DNA of 64,000 nt from assembly GCF_004379255.2 (NCBI RefSeq), contig NC_056033.1, positions 39,954,719 through 40,018,718 on the forward strand, written 5' to 3'. The notes under the pieces were generated by a model. The model saw nothing but the letters and a program-made list of their open reading frames with translations, ran no database searches and was not told the origin of the DNA. Origin of the DNA: Salvia splendens. Its lineage: Eukaryota > Streptophyta > Magnoliopsida > Lamiales > Lamiaceae. Positions within the stretch are counted from its first letter, which is position 1. Each line of letters starts with the position of its first letter. This document shows positions 9,084-22,074 of this stretch, piece by piece. The translations under genes and the position numbers were made by a program.

Positions 9084-12000
9084 TGTCACGCCCGCCCACC
9101 CCAGGGGTGTTACAAACGAGGCGATCGTGACCAATGGACAAACATTAAGAATAGCATTTAAGGATAACAATTCATAAGAAAGGCTCAACTTGCTTAGAAG
9201 AATAATATATCTCAGAGTGTACGATACACAGAGTGCACACTCGAAAAAATCAGAGTATCTCAACAATCAACAACTCAAAACAAATATTATCCCAACAATA
9301 TTTGGCGAAAGAAACAATATTCAGCAGAAGCATTTCGAGAGTAGAATAATGTCATGTATGAAGACACAACATATTCTGAAACTTTCATAGACATCTTCTT
9401 CACTTTTATGCTCAACATCGCTCGCTGTCATCACTGCTCAACCTGCACATTTTTAAAAGAAATGCAGGGCTGAGTACTTCGTGTATTCAGTGGACACGTG
9501 CCAAAATATATTTTCATAACAACTGATTTTGTCAAGCCACTCTTTGAGTGAACTCGGAGTTTTAGGAAAAGTCCGAGAACACTAAACATTTTTCTTTTCC
9601 TTTTTCAAAAGCGATCTTTCGATCTATTTTACTGGAACATATGCCGTATCTGACAAACCCGATTTCACTATCTCTTGTTCATTCATCAATCCATTCATCA
9701 TTCATCTTTCCTTTCATCATTCATCATATCTTAACATTCAAGTGCCGGGGAAGTGGTTACCTCCCACGGTCACCCATCAATCCATTCCATTCATCATTCA
9801 TCGTTCCTTTCATCATTCATCATATCTTAACATTCAAGTGCCGGGGAAGTGGTTACCTCCCACGGTCTCCAATCAATCCATTCAATTCATCGTTGCAGTC
9901 AGATAGGCATAGTTCCAAAACAAAATATGGCTTGACATAACCTTTTCAACTTTATTTTTCTATAAGACCATTTTTTTTTACATAACTCATCTTTCTTTCA
10001 TCAAAAGAAGCACATATAACCTTCAAAACTTCAAAACTTCCTCTCTTTTTTTTTCTTCGTAAACGTATTTGGATCAAAACTCATTTCTATCGGTCAAAGC
10101 CGAACTCAAGAATCAACGCAGGCTACACTTCATAAGCACTCGTAAAGCAACACATAACATCATATAATAACACCAAGCAAATAGCACTTTTCATAATACT
10201 TCACGTTAAATAGCAAGCTCGCACTTAACATCATATAATAAATAGAAAGCACATAAAACAATTCTCATAACCACTTTATAGTAAACTGAAAACCTTCATA
10301 AAAACATTTTAGTTCGAAAGCCCACATAAAAATATTTTTCGTAAAAAAAACTGTAACTTTAACAGAAAGCCCACCTCGTTTGCTTAAACCATTCAATATC
10401 CATTTAAGGCAACCCTCGTTCCTTGTGCTCACGTACACACAATAATCCTTGCCAATATCACAACATAAGTCAGCCTTCCATAAACTCATTTTTTTCTATG
10501 CATGTCCTATCGTTCCTCTCTCATCGTTTCTCTCAATTTACCCAACCCAATGTTCAACACAAGAGGGAAAAACACACCATAACATATTTCAAAGTGCAAC
10601 ACCTAACCACACCAATAAACACACTCCTTGGACATACATGCATCATATAACACCATAAATCTTGAAAATAAGCACTATTTTATTATGGCATAAAACTGGT
10701 AGAACTGCGCGACCGTTATGTAAAAATCACTAAAAATCCATCCGACCTCATATGAAGCTAAAATTTGGTCACAACACAGTAGACACATTCAAGTTCACTC
10801 AGTTAAAATTTCACACTGAAATCATATCATTTGATCAGTCAAAGCATTAATACAACACTCTGGTTGGAACATAAAGATTCGGGCAGCATTGCGCAGTTCG
10901 TTTGAAAAATTCACCATAAATTCATACTATGTCCAATAAGACTGAAATTTTTACACGACTCAGAAGAAACTTCAAATTTTCATATAGTTCAAGAATCACA
11001 TCAAACGGAGGTCATTTGGTCGGTCAAACAGAATACGAAACTTTCTGGCTGAGAACACAAGTTTCTGGCAGAATTGCGCAGTCAACTTCAAACATTTTTC
11101 AAAAATTCATTTTTCGAGAAAAAGGGCTGAAATTTACACGAGACATAGAAAACACCTTGAAATTAACTCAGTAAAATTTCCATACCAAAATTCGATCGTT
11201 TGATAGGTCAATTACACATCGGAAACTACTGTTCGAACGTCACAGATTTCAGACTCACAAATTCGAAATTAGAGTTTCTTCCTCAAACATCCAAACATAA
11301 TTTTCTTCATGCTTATAATACACAATCATGCTTGATAAGACTCTTATAAACATGTTTGCACATAAACTTACATCATTCACCAAGGATTCAAAATAATCTC
11401 TACATAAACTAATTCAAAAATCACATAACTATCAAAGTTCTCAAGCAAACTCACTTTCCCACCGATTAACTTTGCGATCTATGATTCCTACACCCACTAC
11501 ATGCATGTAGGAGTCAAGAACATGGTACAAACGAAAAGAATGAGGGAAAGTGAAGCAAATATACCTTCTTTGACAAAAATGGATCGGTAGAGACAAGAAA
11601 CGATGCGATTCGTCGGAGATTATTGAAAATAAACTTCAATGGTTGCAAGAACAAGAATTGGAAGGAAATTTTGAAGAGGATGAAGAGGGGTCAGAAATCT
11701 TGATAGTAGCTCTTTATTGTGAAGTAAAAGAATGAAGTGAATGGAAGGTTATATTTATAGAAAATTTTTTCATAAAAGACAAAAATTCACGTCTTTTCGT
11801 TTCGATTTGACGACTAATTAATGCGGCCTTAGGAAAACGTGCCTGATGCGACGGGGTTCTTATCTAACTTTTCGTCTTGATGTGACGCGGTTCTTATCCA
11901 ACTTTTCGTCTTGATTTGTTGTCGAAAGTGTATTTGATAAGTGGTCTATTCTTTCGTGTAGGTAACATTTTGGGCTCGTAACAATTGGGTTTCAAATTGG

Positions 12001-12140
12001 GCTAGGAAGAATAATTGTTTGGCCCCAAAAGTGAAATACTTCTCTCGACAAAAGAAACAAGGTAGAAAAAATTTTCAAGTGCACAAACGACGGTCCTTTC
12101 AAGAACTCAATAAAAAGGTAGAAAAAGTCGGGGTGTTACA
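9084..12140 (-). mobile_element. Putative solo LTR (about 3.06 kb), family also at 50293-60488
   Basis: It begins TGTCACGCCCGC and ends GGGGTGTTACA, that is TG..CA with short inverted ends. It is flanked by GCACT (9079-9083) and ACACT (12141-12145), a 5-bp target duplication with one mismatch. No gag or pol frames are present. Blocks at 9248-9280 and 9443-9500 recur at 50424-50455 and 50618-50680 inside a second insertion with the same ends and a perfect 5-bp duplication. A TATA-like CTATAAATA on the minus strand near 11752 suggests minus orientation. A solo LTR left by recombination is the simplest reading; a non-coding retroelement is the alternative. Confidence 0.68.
9682..9872. repeat. 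96-bp tandem duplication within the solo LTR
   Basis: Two near-identical units with a 96-base period contain CATATCTTAACATTCAAGTG (at 9725 and 9821) followed by ccggggaagtggttacctcc. They are preceded by cattcatcattcat-rich sequence. Confidence 0.85.
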
Positions 12141-13702
12141 ACACTCCACTTCAAGGCAGACTACTTGCGGTTGAGCTTCCGGGGGCTTTAGGGTCGAACC
12201 AATTTCCCGCCTCGTGTCCTTCGTCTTGGACAATCATGTTGTACAAGATTATGCACGTATACATGATGTCGACCATGCTCTCCATGAACCACGTACGAGT
12301 CGGGGCTTTGATAATGTTGAAGCGCGCTTGGAGAACCCCGAACGCCCGCTCCACATCCTTCCGAGCAGTCTCCTGCTTCTGCGCAAAAAGCGTCTGCTTT
12401 GCGTTCACAGGCCTAGTGCACGTCTTCACGAAGGTTGGCCGCTTCGGGTAGATGCCGTCGGCAAGATAGTACCTCATTTTATAGCGCCGGTTGTTAGCGG
12501 TGAAGTTGATGGCCGACGCTTTACCATCCAAAACTTCGGCGAAGAGGTCGGATTGGTGGATCACGTTTATGTCGTTGTTCGAGCCGGGGACCCCGAAGTA
12601 CGCTTGTCAGATCCATAGCCGGTAGTCGGCGACGACCTCGAGTATAACGGTGGGGTGGATGCCTTTGTGGCCTCTCGTGTACGACCCCCTCCACGCCACC
12701 GGGCAATTCTTCTATTGCTAGTGCATGCAATCGACGCTGCCAAGCATCCCGGGGAATCCGTGCACTTCTTCGTGAAGGCAGAGCAGGAACTGGCAATCTG
12801 TCGTGCTTGGCTTCCGGAGAAATTCCTCGGTGAAGGTTGCCCGGACGCCTTTGCAGAATTGGAGCAAGCACATTCTCCTAGTGCTGTCTCCAATGTGGAG
12901 GTATTTGTCGAACACATCTGTCGTTTGTCCAGTCGCAAGCTGACGGATTGCTGCAGTACATTTCTGCAGCGTCGTGTGGCTGGGACAGCCGACGGCGTCG
13001 AAACTTTCTTGGAAGAACTCTTCCCGAACCGCCAATGTATTTGCGATGTGGAGAAATAGCGGTCGCCGCATGCGGAAACAGCGACGGAAGTAGGTATCTC
13101 CCCACACCGGGTTATCGCAGAAGTAGTCGCGGACTAACCTTGCAGCGGCTTCCTCCCGGTTACGATGGATGTAAGTCTGGGAGGGTCTTTGGGGCGGCGC
13201 AACTTCCTCCGCTTCCCGGCGTCGATCTTCTTCAAGTGATTCTTCCATTATTTGACGCATTTGCTCATATGGATCCATGAGATCGATTAAATTTGGGGGA
13301 AGAATAAAAGAGACATGATTTGAGATGAAAATTGGAGAGGAAATAGAGATGATTTGGGAAGAATAGATGTGTAGTTGTGTGTGAAATGAGGATGAATTAT
13401 GAGTATTTATAGAGTAAAAATAAAAAAATAAAAAAATTTGTTTAACTTTTTTTCAAATTTTAAAAAAAATGATTTATTGCGTCAGAGTGACGAATCTTAC
13501 TCGCGGGCCGGCGAGTGGGCTTTACGCATGGCCTGGGAGCGCGCCACGTCGCGGGAGCGCGTGGCGAGCCGTCCCGTGCCGCGTCTCGGCGTGACAGGCG
13601 ATCCGGCGAGACGGTGACGGGACGAGACGCTGCAACGCGTCCCGCCACCATTCCGTCACGGAGTAACGAGATTCGGGCCGTAACGCGTTGCGGGTGGCCT
13701 AA

Positions 13703-14623
13703 AATGTGCTTCATTAGGTAGTCTGCCATTTAGACTTCCACTTTATCAGTTCCAGTTTTTCCACTCTTCCTTTTCCTTTTTAACAACTTATTTAAGTCTA
13801 TTATTTGTATACACTTGACTTGATTATAATTGTTGTTTCACAACTTAAAACTGTGAAATTCTCTATAGTTTGCAATAATCTGTTAATGCTCAAATTGAAG
13901 CTGACATAGCCGTTTGAAGTAACTAAAGTTCACACAATCACGTCATCATTTCGAAATCAATTACTTTAAAATATAAGCAAACCTTTATAAACCATAATTA
14001 GGCGCTTAATTGCTCATTCAGTTTTAATATTGTAAAAATTATCATCTCTCACTGTTTGCTTATTAATATGATCGAATAAATATTTAGTATTTATTCGCTA
14101 AAAACATTTCATGCTCCTTGAAAAATTTAGAATTAAAATGGACAATGTTCTATTTGATGGAATAAATAAATCAGTGTCTTACTAATGCTATTCGGTAAAT
14201 AAGGCGATATTTAATTTGGAAACAATGTCATAGAATTACTCTTAATTTAAGAGTATTGGCATTAACATGTGATCAAATTAATCTAGAACTAATTATAAAT
14301 CATTTCAATCCTGATTTTTTATTTGAGAATTATGGGAAATTAACATGAAATTTTAGGTAGTACTTTTGATTTTAAAAGACAGGCTAACAACTTCCAACTG
14401 CTCTTGCAGGTTAAATTATTACACAACCTAATCTTTTGCCTTTTTTCTCCATACACTTTACTCGTTATTAATTTTAATTTCCATAACTTTACTTTTTCTT
14501 TTTTTTTTATACCAAAAAATAATCCTCATCATGGTTTTGAAGATGTGCTTCTCTTCCACATCAAGATTGCCTCTCATCTTTATCCTATTTTCATTTTTTT
14601 ACTGACACACACATTAATTTCCT

Positions 14624-14655
<32 letters not shown>

Positions 14656-17198
14656 ACTAATTTATCTTTGCTGTTTACACACTCATTTCTCTCAGTGCTA
14701 ACTAACCCATAACAATTCTTTTAAGAGAGTCCATCATCATCATTCTCTATAGGATTCACTCTTGCTACACACACCACACGCATTAAAAAAAATTACTCCA
14801 TTATTATTTCTAAAACAGGATACGGGGGATATTGTTTTCTTGAATAATTATAGAAATGAAAAAAATAGGTACGTGGGAAAATGTAAAGCTACTAAAAATG
14901 TGCCACGTAGGCAGAAGTGAGTTGTACTTTTGAGGGTTTTAAGGTTGTACATCAGGTGATGCAGATGTACAGTATAGTTTCCCATGTTAGTTTGTGTTTG
15001 GTTTATGTAATTAATACAAGTGTCAGTGCAGTCTTTTTCTTTTACTTTAGGCTTTGGTGATAAGAATAATAATGGAATCTCATTCACCAAATTTTACTCC
15101 TTTGTCCTTGTACAGGTTTCCAGCTGTCGGTGTTCTATATCGTCAGTTATATTAATTGAATCAAGTTCACCGACACTCATAAATCAAGACTAATTATGTG
15201 ATATTATCCGAAAGTTTAAGTACTATATACTTCTATTTCATTAAACTTTAAAGATGTTAACTTTTTTTAGTTTGTCTCTTTCAACATATTCACTTTCTAT
15301 ATTTAGAAATAAATCTCTCTCTCTTCTCTTCTTATTAAAATATTCAACTATTTTTTTCCTCTCTACTTCTTACTCTACCTGACAAGTTTTTTTAGAATTT
15401 CGTTTCACTCAAGAATGTGGATATTTTGAATGGAACGAAGGGAATGTCAAATTTAGAATTCGTATTGAATTATGTTTATCCAATTTAATAATATTCATAA
15501 AATTTTATCCTATCCGATTCATCAAACCAAACATCCTTTTAGGATTTTGTTAATTAAACTTTAGTTACAACTTACAAGCTCACTTCTTCACAAAGAAAAT
15601 GTTTTTTTTTCAAATAACGAAAAATACCAGCTATTCTATGGTCAAAGTCTGATTCTCCAGTCATTGTTTTGTGTAAGGCTGTGATCTTGCTGGATACTAC
15701 TGAACTGAACCATTCCAAAATCAAATAGGTGCCTAAATTTGGCATCAAATCTCTCTTAGATTTTTTAAGTAAGTAGGAATATATTATTGTTGAGTTTATT
15801 AGGATTTCTATATATGGAATTAAAATTTGTGTAAGAATACACATTTTTTATTGAAATTGGAAAGGGAAGAGCAAGAGTCGAACAATTTGGAAATTGAAGA
15901 ATCAAATTAGTCAACAGTGCAACAAACTATTTTTGTTTTTATTAATCTTGATTCATATATTTATTTAAATTTTGAATAATAAAAAATATATATTCAAATA
16001 AAATTAATATTTAGATAATTAAAAATTATGCATTTTATAATAACTAAAAAGTGACATGATTGAAATAAAAAACTGCTGTATATGTTTATATATAATTAGT
16101 CATCATTAATTGAAGGGTAAGTCTATGTGGCCATAAATGACATTTCAGTAAATATAGGTGTTTTAGATATAAATAAAATAATCATCTCATTTAATGCTTA
16201 ATTCAGTTGACAATATTATCCTTTCTTTATAACTCACTTATTCCATTCCTTTTTTAGACATACTTTGCCACTTAACATTTTTACTATTACTACTACTTTA
16301 TTTCTATTTATATTATAATTTAGTATATAATCTTAATAACAGTGTTTTTAATTTTATTTTTTAAATTTTGTACTTGTTCAAACAAATTTAAGGTTAATTA
16401 AAATTATCAATTCAATATAAAATCAATAAAACATCCAATTATTTCAACTATGTATGGATCTACCATTTGAATATCAAATTATTCAATTAAATATAAAATC
16501 GAATTGAAAATGGATTGACATAATAAGATATCAATAAAAAAATAATTGAATGAAAGAAAGATAGAATATGGTACTCCGCATTTTGTTGCAACTTACAACA
16601 AATATAAGAATATTAAGAAATTCAGAATTAAAAATTGAATTGAAAACTGACGTGGAATTATAATTTGTCGAGCTCACAACCAACAACAGTAAACTCAAAA
16701 GGACATGACATAATTATGAGTTAGTAGAGTATTTATTTGTACCTATATAAGTACTACTATAGTCGTTCTATTTATTGGTGACGTGAATTTCTATTATATG
16801 TGTCATGGAAAAAATATTAAACTCGTCATAAAACATTCCAGAATAACTATTATAGTCATAATAATTTTACTTTTTTTGCCTAATGTAGATTGTATTTCAA
16901 AATAACTTAATTTTGGAGCAATATAGTTATAAATACAGAATCATTTAAGTCGCGTTGCTTTTTTACTTACATCACTACGTCTTCAATTTAAATTGGAGTG
17001 ACAGTGTTCTGTATTCCCATATACAGGATAGAAAACAAACCTTTTTGGTTTAAAAACTTCACTTGAAATCATAACGTTGACCATAATAATTTCTTCACTA
17101 ATAGCATCATTTTTCTAGTCACACCAAATCCTCTTAAGCAAAGTAGTAGTTTCCTTTTTTTATCAAACTATTACTATTATATATAAAGAGGAGCATTA
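13703..17198. other. AT-rich intergenic stretch, no gene seen
   Basis: About 3.5 kb of AT-rich sequence without a supported coding region. Short open frames here have low-complexity content and no recognisable domains. The only clear features are the CA microsatellite at 14631-14657 and a T/C-rich tract around 14430-14760. Confidence 0.6.
14631..14657. repeat. (CA)n microsatellite
   Basis: Thirteen and a half uninterrupted CA units. Confidence 0.95.
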
Positions 17199-17621
17199 AG
17201 GTGCCACCATAGTTAGAGTGACAACGTATCACCAATCCTGTACTGTCACGTGGCACGCTATCTAGCAATATTAGGATTGTATATAACAATATCATAGTAA
17301 GCGTTTTAGATGGATTCTACAGATTGCATGATAGCACTGTGGATTGCAGTGTAGAGGGCTGAGTATTACATTATTGCCTATATAGCAAAATAACGGTATA
17401 AAAAAGCAATCTGTCTATGTATATATTGCAACTGAAACATTCTATGCCTATACTGCAATACTCAACAATCAACACTGCAATCCACTTATTACTATCATGC
17501 AATCTGTAAACGCCTATTAAATTAATATTGCTGGATAAACCCCTAATATTACTGGATAACGTGCCACGTGGCAGCACGAGATTGGTGGTACATTGTCACT
17601 TTAAAAAGGTCGTGATGTTAA
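17199..17621. mobile_element. Fold-back MITE, about 420 bp
   Basis: Long imperfect inverted repeats make up nearly the whole element. AGTGACAACGTATCACCAAT near 17217 is mirrored by ATTGGTGGTACATTGTCACT near 17581, and GTCACGTGGCACGCTATC by the complement around 17560. The arms continue toward a short centre near 17400. It carries no gene. The outer borders and target duplication are uncertain, so the superfamily cannot be assigned. Confidence 0.7.
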
Positions 17622-18105
17622 TACATCTCATCTCATGTAGGATATCCTCAATTTATCACCTCATTGACACTTATATCACATGATTCTCTATTTTCTTCGT
17701 TCAAAATATAATTTTGAACTATTACTAAGACTATCTTTAATTATTTTTAATGCAATATTATTTCTTCCCTAGTAATATTTCGAATTTTCAACCACTAATA
17801 TTAAAATTCGGGCCTCCATTAAAATATTTATTATCATTCTTATTTATTATAAAAAATGAAGTGTCTGCAAAATAATATTTTCACAATTTCATTTAAAACG
17901 AAATATTTTCTAATATGAGATTTTATATAATTTTATTTAATTTATTAAGGAGAGAGAATAAAATAAAAGAAATATTATTTCTACTTTTAAAAAGAAACTT
18001 TGAATAAGATATCCCACAAAAGATATTAAGTACTATATTACATTCTTACTTTGAATATGAGTAGTATTGAAAAAAAAATGAATATATATTGTTTATCATG
18101 AATAT

Positions 18106-18758
18106 TGATGATTGGGCGAATTTTTGATGGTAGTAAATGCGGGTAAAAAATATAGATCACGACACAAGGAATTACGTGGTTCGATTTACTGAGGTAAATC
18201 TACGTCCACGGGAAGAAAGGAGGGCAAGATTGTATTGCTTGATCTGGTTTACAGCTTACAAATACAGACTTGCTATATGATATTTGATGTCTAGAGAGCT
18301 CTCCCCCTCGTCTATCTGATCTAAGTTCTATTTATACATTGAACTAAGATCGTGGCTTGCATCACCACTAACTAGGTCGTGGCTTGCATCACCACTAACT
18401 AGGTAGTGGATGTCGTGGAGGTCATGAGATCCTGCATGGGTCCACTATCTCTTTGTTTGGTCCGCTATCCTGCATGAGATCCTGCATGAGTTGACACCAC
18501 TAAATAGATCGTGTAGTGGAGGTCGTGGAGGTTCTGCATGAGTCCACTATCTCCCAGTTCGGTCGAATACTGAGACCGAACTGCTGAACTATTGCCGAGC
18601 AGCTTTTGCCGATCTGAGAGTAGAGCTTGATTGGTCGGCTTTTACCGAGCTGTAGGCTGGGGCCGAACTCTTTGGTAATGCCGAACTGATACTCTTCCTT
18701 GGGCTTTGGGCTGATGGGCCGTCACTGCTATTGGGCTTGTTTAGTACGTACCCCATCA
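18106..18758 (-). repeat. 3' LTR of the Ty3/gypsy element
   Basis: 653 bp beginning TGATGATTGGGCG and ending GTACCCCATCA. It contains an internal 30-bp duplication (tcgtggcttgcatcaccact, twice, near 18351-18405) and many GCCGAACT words. No differences from the partner LTR were noticed on reading through both. Confidence 0.95.
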
Positions 18759-18774
18759 CTACCCCCCCGAAAAG
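18759..18774 (-). promoter_or_regulatory. Polypurine tract next to the 3' LTR
   Basis: On the minus strand a G-rich run (CGGGGGGGTAG) abuts the start of the 3' LTR, as expected for plus-strand DNA priming. Confidence 0.7.
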
Positions 18775-19094
18775 CGAAGTGAATCACTTCGGCGAAGCGA
18801 GTCACTTCGGCATTCTGGATAAAGGTACGGGGAAGGCTGACGTCAGGGGACGTGCCTTGCGCGTGACTGCATTAAATGCGACAGTAAAATCCGGCCGTTG
18901 AATCCTGAAAGGTGGGATTCGAAACGGTGCGATGATTTTGAAATCTTCTCCGAATCTGATAAATACGTCCTTTCTTCATCATTTGAACACTTTTGCTATT
19001 GCTTCTTCTGCATTCTCTCTCTTTTGCGTAAAAATTTCCTTCCGCTTTCAAGAATTTCTTCAGAATTTCTTCAGACTTTCAAAGAGTAAGAACT

Positions 19095-21847
19095 ATGTCT
19101 TCTTCTTCTTCTTCTGAGTCAGGTAGCGGTAGGAAAGGGGATAAGGGGTCTTCTAGCCGGAAAGAATCCGGGGAGAAGACCGTAGAGTATTTTCACAGCA
19201 TCTTGAGTAAGGATACTGTGATATCCCTACACGAAAAATATTTTTTTCCTGGGGGGAAGGTTGCGATTCCCGACGACCTTCATAGGGCTGACTCGCCGCC
19301 GGAGGGTTACGCCACCGTTTATGAAGCCGGCTTGGAATGCGGGCTTCGTTTCCCTCTTCCCCCTGCCTTTGTAGAGCTGCTTGATTTTTTCAACTCCCTT
19401 TAGGTCAGGTGACTCCGAACTCTTGGAGGCACTTATCGGCCTTTGCTGCCGAACTGCGTAGGCTAGATAAGGATCTGTCTCTGAGGGCAATCCTTAATTT
19501 CTTCCAGTTTAAGAGAAAGGATCTTGGTTTTACTTGATCCCTTTACAGCCTTTTAGGGCCTTCTGCAAAACCAAGTGGCCAAAGTGGCAACATCGCTTCT
19601 TTTTTTATAATAGGACAGCGGCTCCGGGCTTTCCCTGGAGAGGGCCGAAGTCCGTGATTCCTCATCCTCGGTTAGAACCGTTGGACGAGCTCGAGGGCGA
19701 GCTCAATAAGATTCCTATGATTAGGAAGCAGTACCTGGAGTCTGAGCTCGTCAAGGGCGACTTCGTGTTCGACTCCTCGTCTTCGGACGAAGAGACCGAG
19801 GGTGAGGAATTCTTTTTTGTGCCTTACTGCTTTTGTGGCGAAAACTAACCTTGCTTTCTTGCTTTTTGGCAGTGAACATGCTAAATAAGATTAGCCGCAA
19901 ATCCTCCGAGCTTAAGGAGCCGGAGAAACAGAAGGCTACCAGCTCGGCGCCTGATGCCGAGAAGAATCCGAAGAGGAAAAAGACCTCTTCTTCGGATCCA
20001 AAAAAGCCGGAGTCGACTTCGGCAAAGGGGAAGGGGAAGACCCAGAAGCCCCCAAGAGCGCCGGAGAGAGACATCGTCTTGGCGCCCCCTTCGGAGCATG
20101 TCTGTGAGCCTTTTGCATGGCCAACGGACTTTGCCGAGGTAACTTCTCTTCTTGATTCTTTGGCTTTGCTTCTTTCCTATGTTTTTTGGTGGCCCCTCTG
20201 TTGACTCTTTCCTTTTTCCATTTTCAGAGGAATAGCATGCTCAGCAAGCTCGTCGCAGTCGAACTCTCTAAAGCGTCCAGCGACTATGCTGAGATGCAGA
20301 GGAAGTTGGCGGCTGCTCGTCACCAGGCCGAACAGGCTAAGGCAGACTTTGAGAAGGCCAGAGCTGCTAGGATCTCGGCCCAGGATGAAGCCCAGTTTGC
20401 CAAAAACCAGCTCGTCATCCAGCGAGAGCAGACGAAACGGAGGGATGCTGCCGCCGTGGTTGCCCAAGGGGAGGTTCTCCGTGCTTTCGCGGAGAAACTC
20501 TTTCTGAGCAATCAATTTTCGGCCTTTGTCGGTGATCTGCTGAAACTGATGACCGATAATGCCGAGCAGGGGCCCGAAGTCGTCCTGCCGCTGTACGGCC
20601 GAGAGATAGCAGCTCGTCTCCAGAGTCTGCCGCTCCTTGAGGAGCTTGCTTCGTCCTCGGTCCTGCTTTCTGCTGACCGAGTTCGTAGTTGCCGAGCTGA
20701 CCGGGACGAGAATATGGAGGCTATCTTTGCCTCCTTAGGGCCAGTTTCACCCGCTCCAATGTTCCACGGAGAGGGTGAGACCGAGCAGCTTGATCAGCAG
20801 ACCGGAGACGGGCAGGCCGAGCAAGAGGTGCTGCAGATCGGTGATAGGGGCACCGAGCAGGCTGGGGGGAGCAGAGAGGCCGAGGCTGAAGCTGAGGCAG
20901 ACAAGGAGAAGGAAGCTGAACCTCACCGAGGAGCCGGAGACGAAGCTGGCGGAGTATGATTTCATCTCCCTTCTCTTAGTTTAGTTTCTTCCTTGTTGTA
21001 AAATGGCCTTGAAGCCCTCCTTGTGTAAAAAAATTTTTTCTTATGAATGAAAAAATTCTTCTTTCTACACTTGTGTCTTCGTATAGCTTTTCGTACTCTC
21101 TTTTACTCCTGTTGTGGTTTACTACCTGCTCAGTAAACTGAAATGCCGAACTGACATAGCTGCTTTGTATTCTTAACTCTTAAGGAGCTGGAGGTACTTC
21201 ACTGGAAGCGGCTGTACTCTTCCGCTTTAGACGAAGCTGAGAAAAAAAACATAGCTGACCAGATGAAGAATGACGAACTCTTGGCTTGTTTAGTGAAGCT
21301 GGAGGCCGACAATAAGGACTTAGAGTCCGAAAAGAAAGATCTGGAGGCCGAGCTGAATACTGCCGTCGCTGAGAGGACTGCGTATGAGGATTTCATCTGC
21401 AGGCGCGGGGGAATGACCATCTCTGAAGTTCAGGAACGAGTTGACGAACTGTGGGAGGAATATCATGTACTCCGGAGGAACAATGCGCTGGAGAGCTCGG
21501 CTTGCCAACAAGTCGTGAAATCATTGCGGCGCTGGGCTTCTCGGTACGACATCATTCTTTCCCGGCGTCCCTCAATCGAGAGATTCCTTAGGCATTTCCC
21601 GCCAACAGAAGGTCGCACTCCAGCTCAAACCTCTGATTCACTTGCTCAAAACCCTACTCCAAGTCAGCAACGAACTCAGGAACAACCGGAGACGTCAAGA
21701 CGAGGACGGACTGAAGTTCGCAGAGGAGCGGTGACTATGAGTGAGCAAGATCGGCAAATGATTCGTGAAGAGACTCTTCGCCGCCGAGGAGCTAGAGCTT
21801 CCCGGGCTCAGGGAAGAGGCGGTAGGTCGATTAGAGCATCTCGTTGA
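19095..21847 (+). pseudogene. Antisense accessory gene of the Tat-like element, 5 exons, two frameshifts
   Basis: Splice sites and phase support coding blocks 19095-19801, 19873-20138, 20228-20953 and 21185-21847. The first block is broken twice: five extra bases at about 19401-19406 between FFNSL and QVTPNSWRH, and a missing T near 19532 before LIPLQPFRAFCKTK. The N-terminal part (YEAGLECGLRFPLPPAFVELL and the following 90 residues) resembles the 'putative gypsy type transposon' domain (PF04195-like) of Tat antisense genes. The middle is Lys/Ser-rich, and the rest is mainly coiled coil, for example EADNKDLESEKKDLEAEL. The C-terminus is Arg-rich. It is transcribed against gag-pol. Function is unknown in the family. 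Confidence 0.78.
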
Positions 21848-22074
21848 CCTGCTTATTCTTCAGCTGCCCGGAATGCCCGAACTCGGCTTCAGGAGGATTT
21901 TGTGAATAGATGGCTCAACTTTAGCAACCATGGACAGTAGAATAGTCCTTTGTAATGGCGTAACGCCTTCTCGTAGGGCAGCAGAATTATATGCCGAACA
22001 AGTTTTAATAAATGAAATCTTCATTTCGCTTCTATCACTGCGTATTTACAGCTCAGCGAAAAAATTTCATCGTG

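Larger units (their letters stand above)
8960..13278 (-). pseudogene. H4 transposase pseudogene, 4 stops and one LTR insertion
   Basis: The N-terminus starts with MDPYEQMRQIMEESLEED (ATG at 13278) and runs open through GSVDCMH. TAG then falls at 12720-12718 and again at 12714-12712, and TGA at 12609-12607. By alignment to the 3455-4741 and 5546-6829 proteins all three are Trp positions. After YYLADGIYP and KDVERAFGVLQARF a further TGA lies at 12153-12151. The frame then breaks at the LTR and resumes on its far side to the C-terminus HAQLQDDLMEHIWANFGG, with the stop at 8962-8960. Removing the LTR and one duplicated pentamer restores one continuous frame across the site. It is dead as an enzyme source. 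Confidence 0.9.
8687..13699 (-). mobile_element. PIF/Harbinger element H4, split by a solo LTR
   Basis: The left end is GGCCATCCACAACG and the inverted right end is GGCCACCCGCAACG. TAA lies at 8684-8686 and 13700-13702. Without the LTR inserted at 9084-12140 the element is about 1.95 kb, like H1 and H2. The right 230 bases are very GC-rich, and a related subterminal block is found at 43200-43424. The transposase inside is degraded. Confidence 0.88.
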
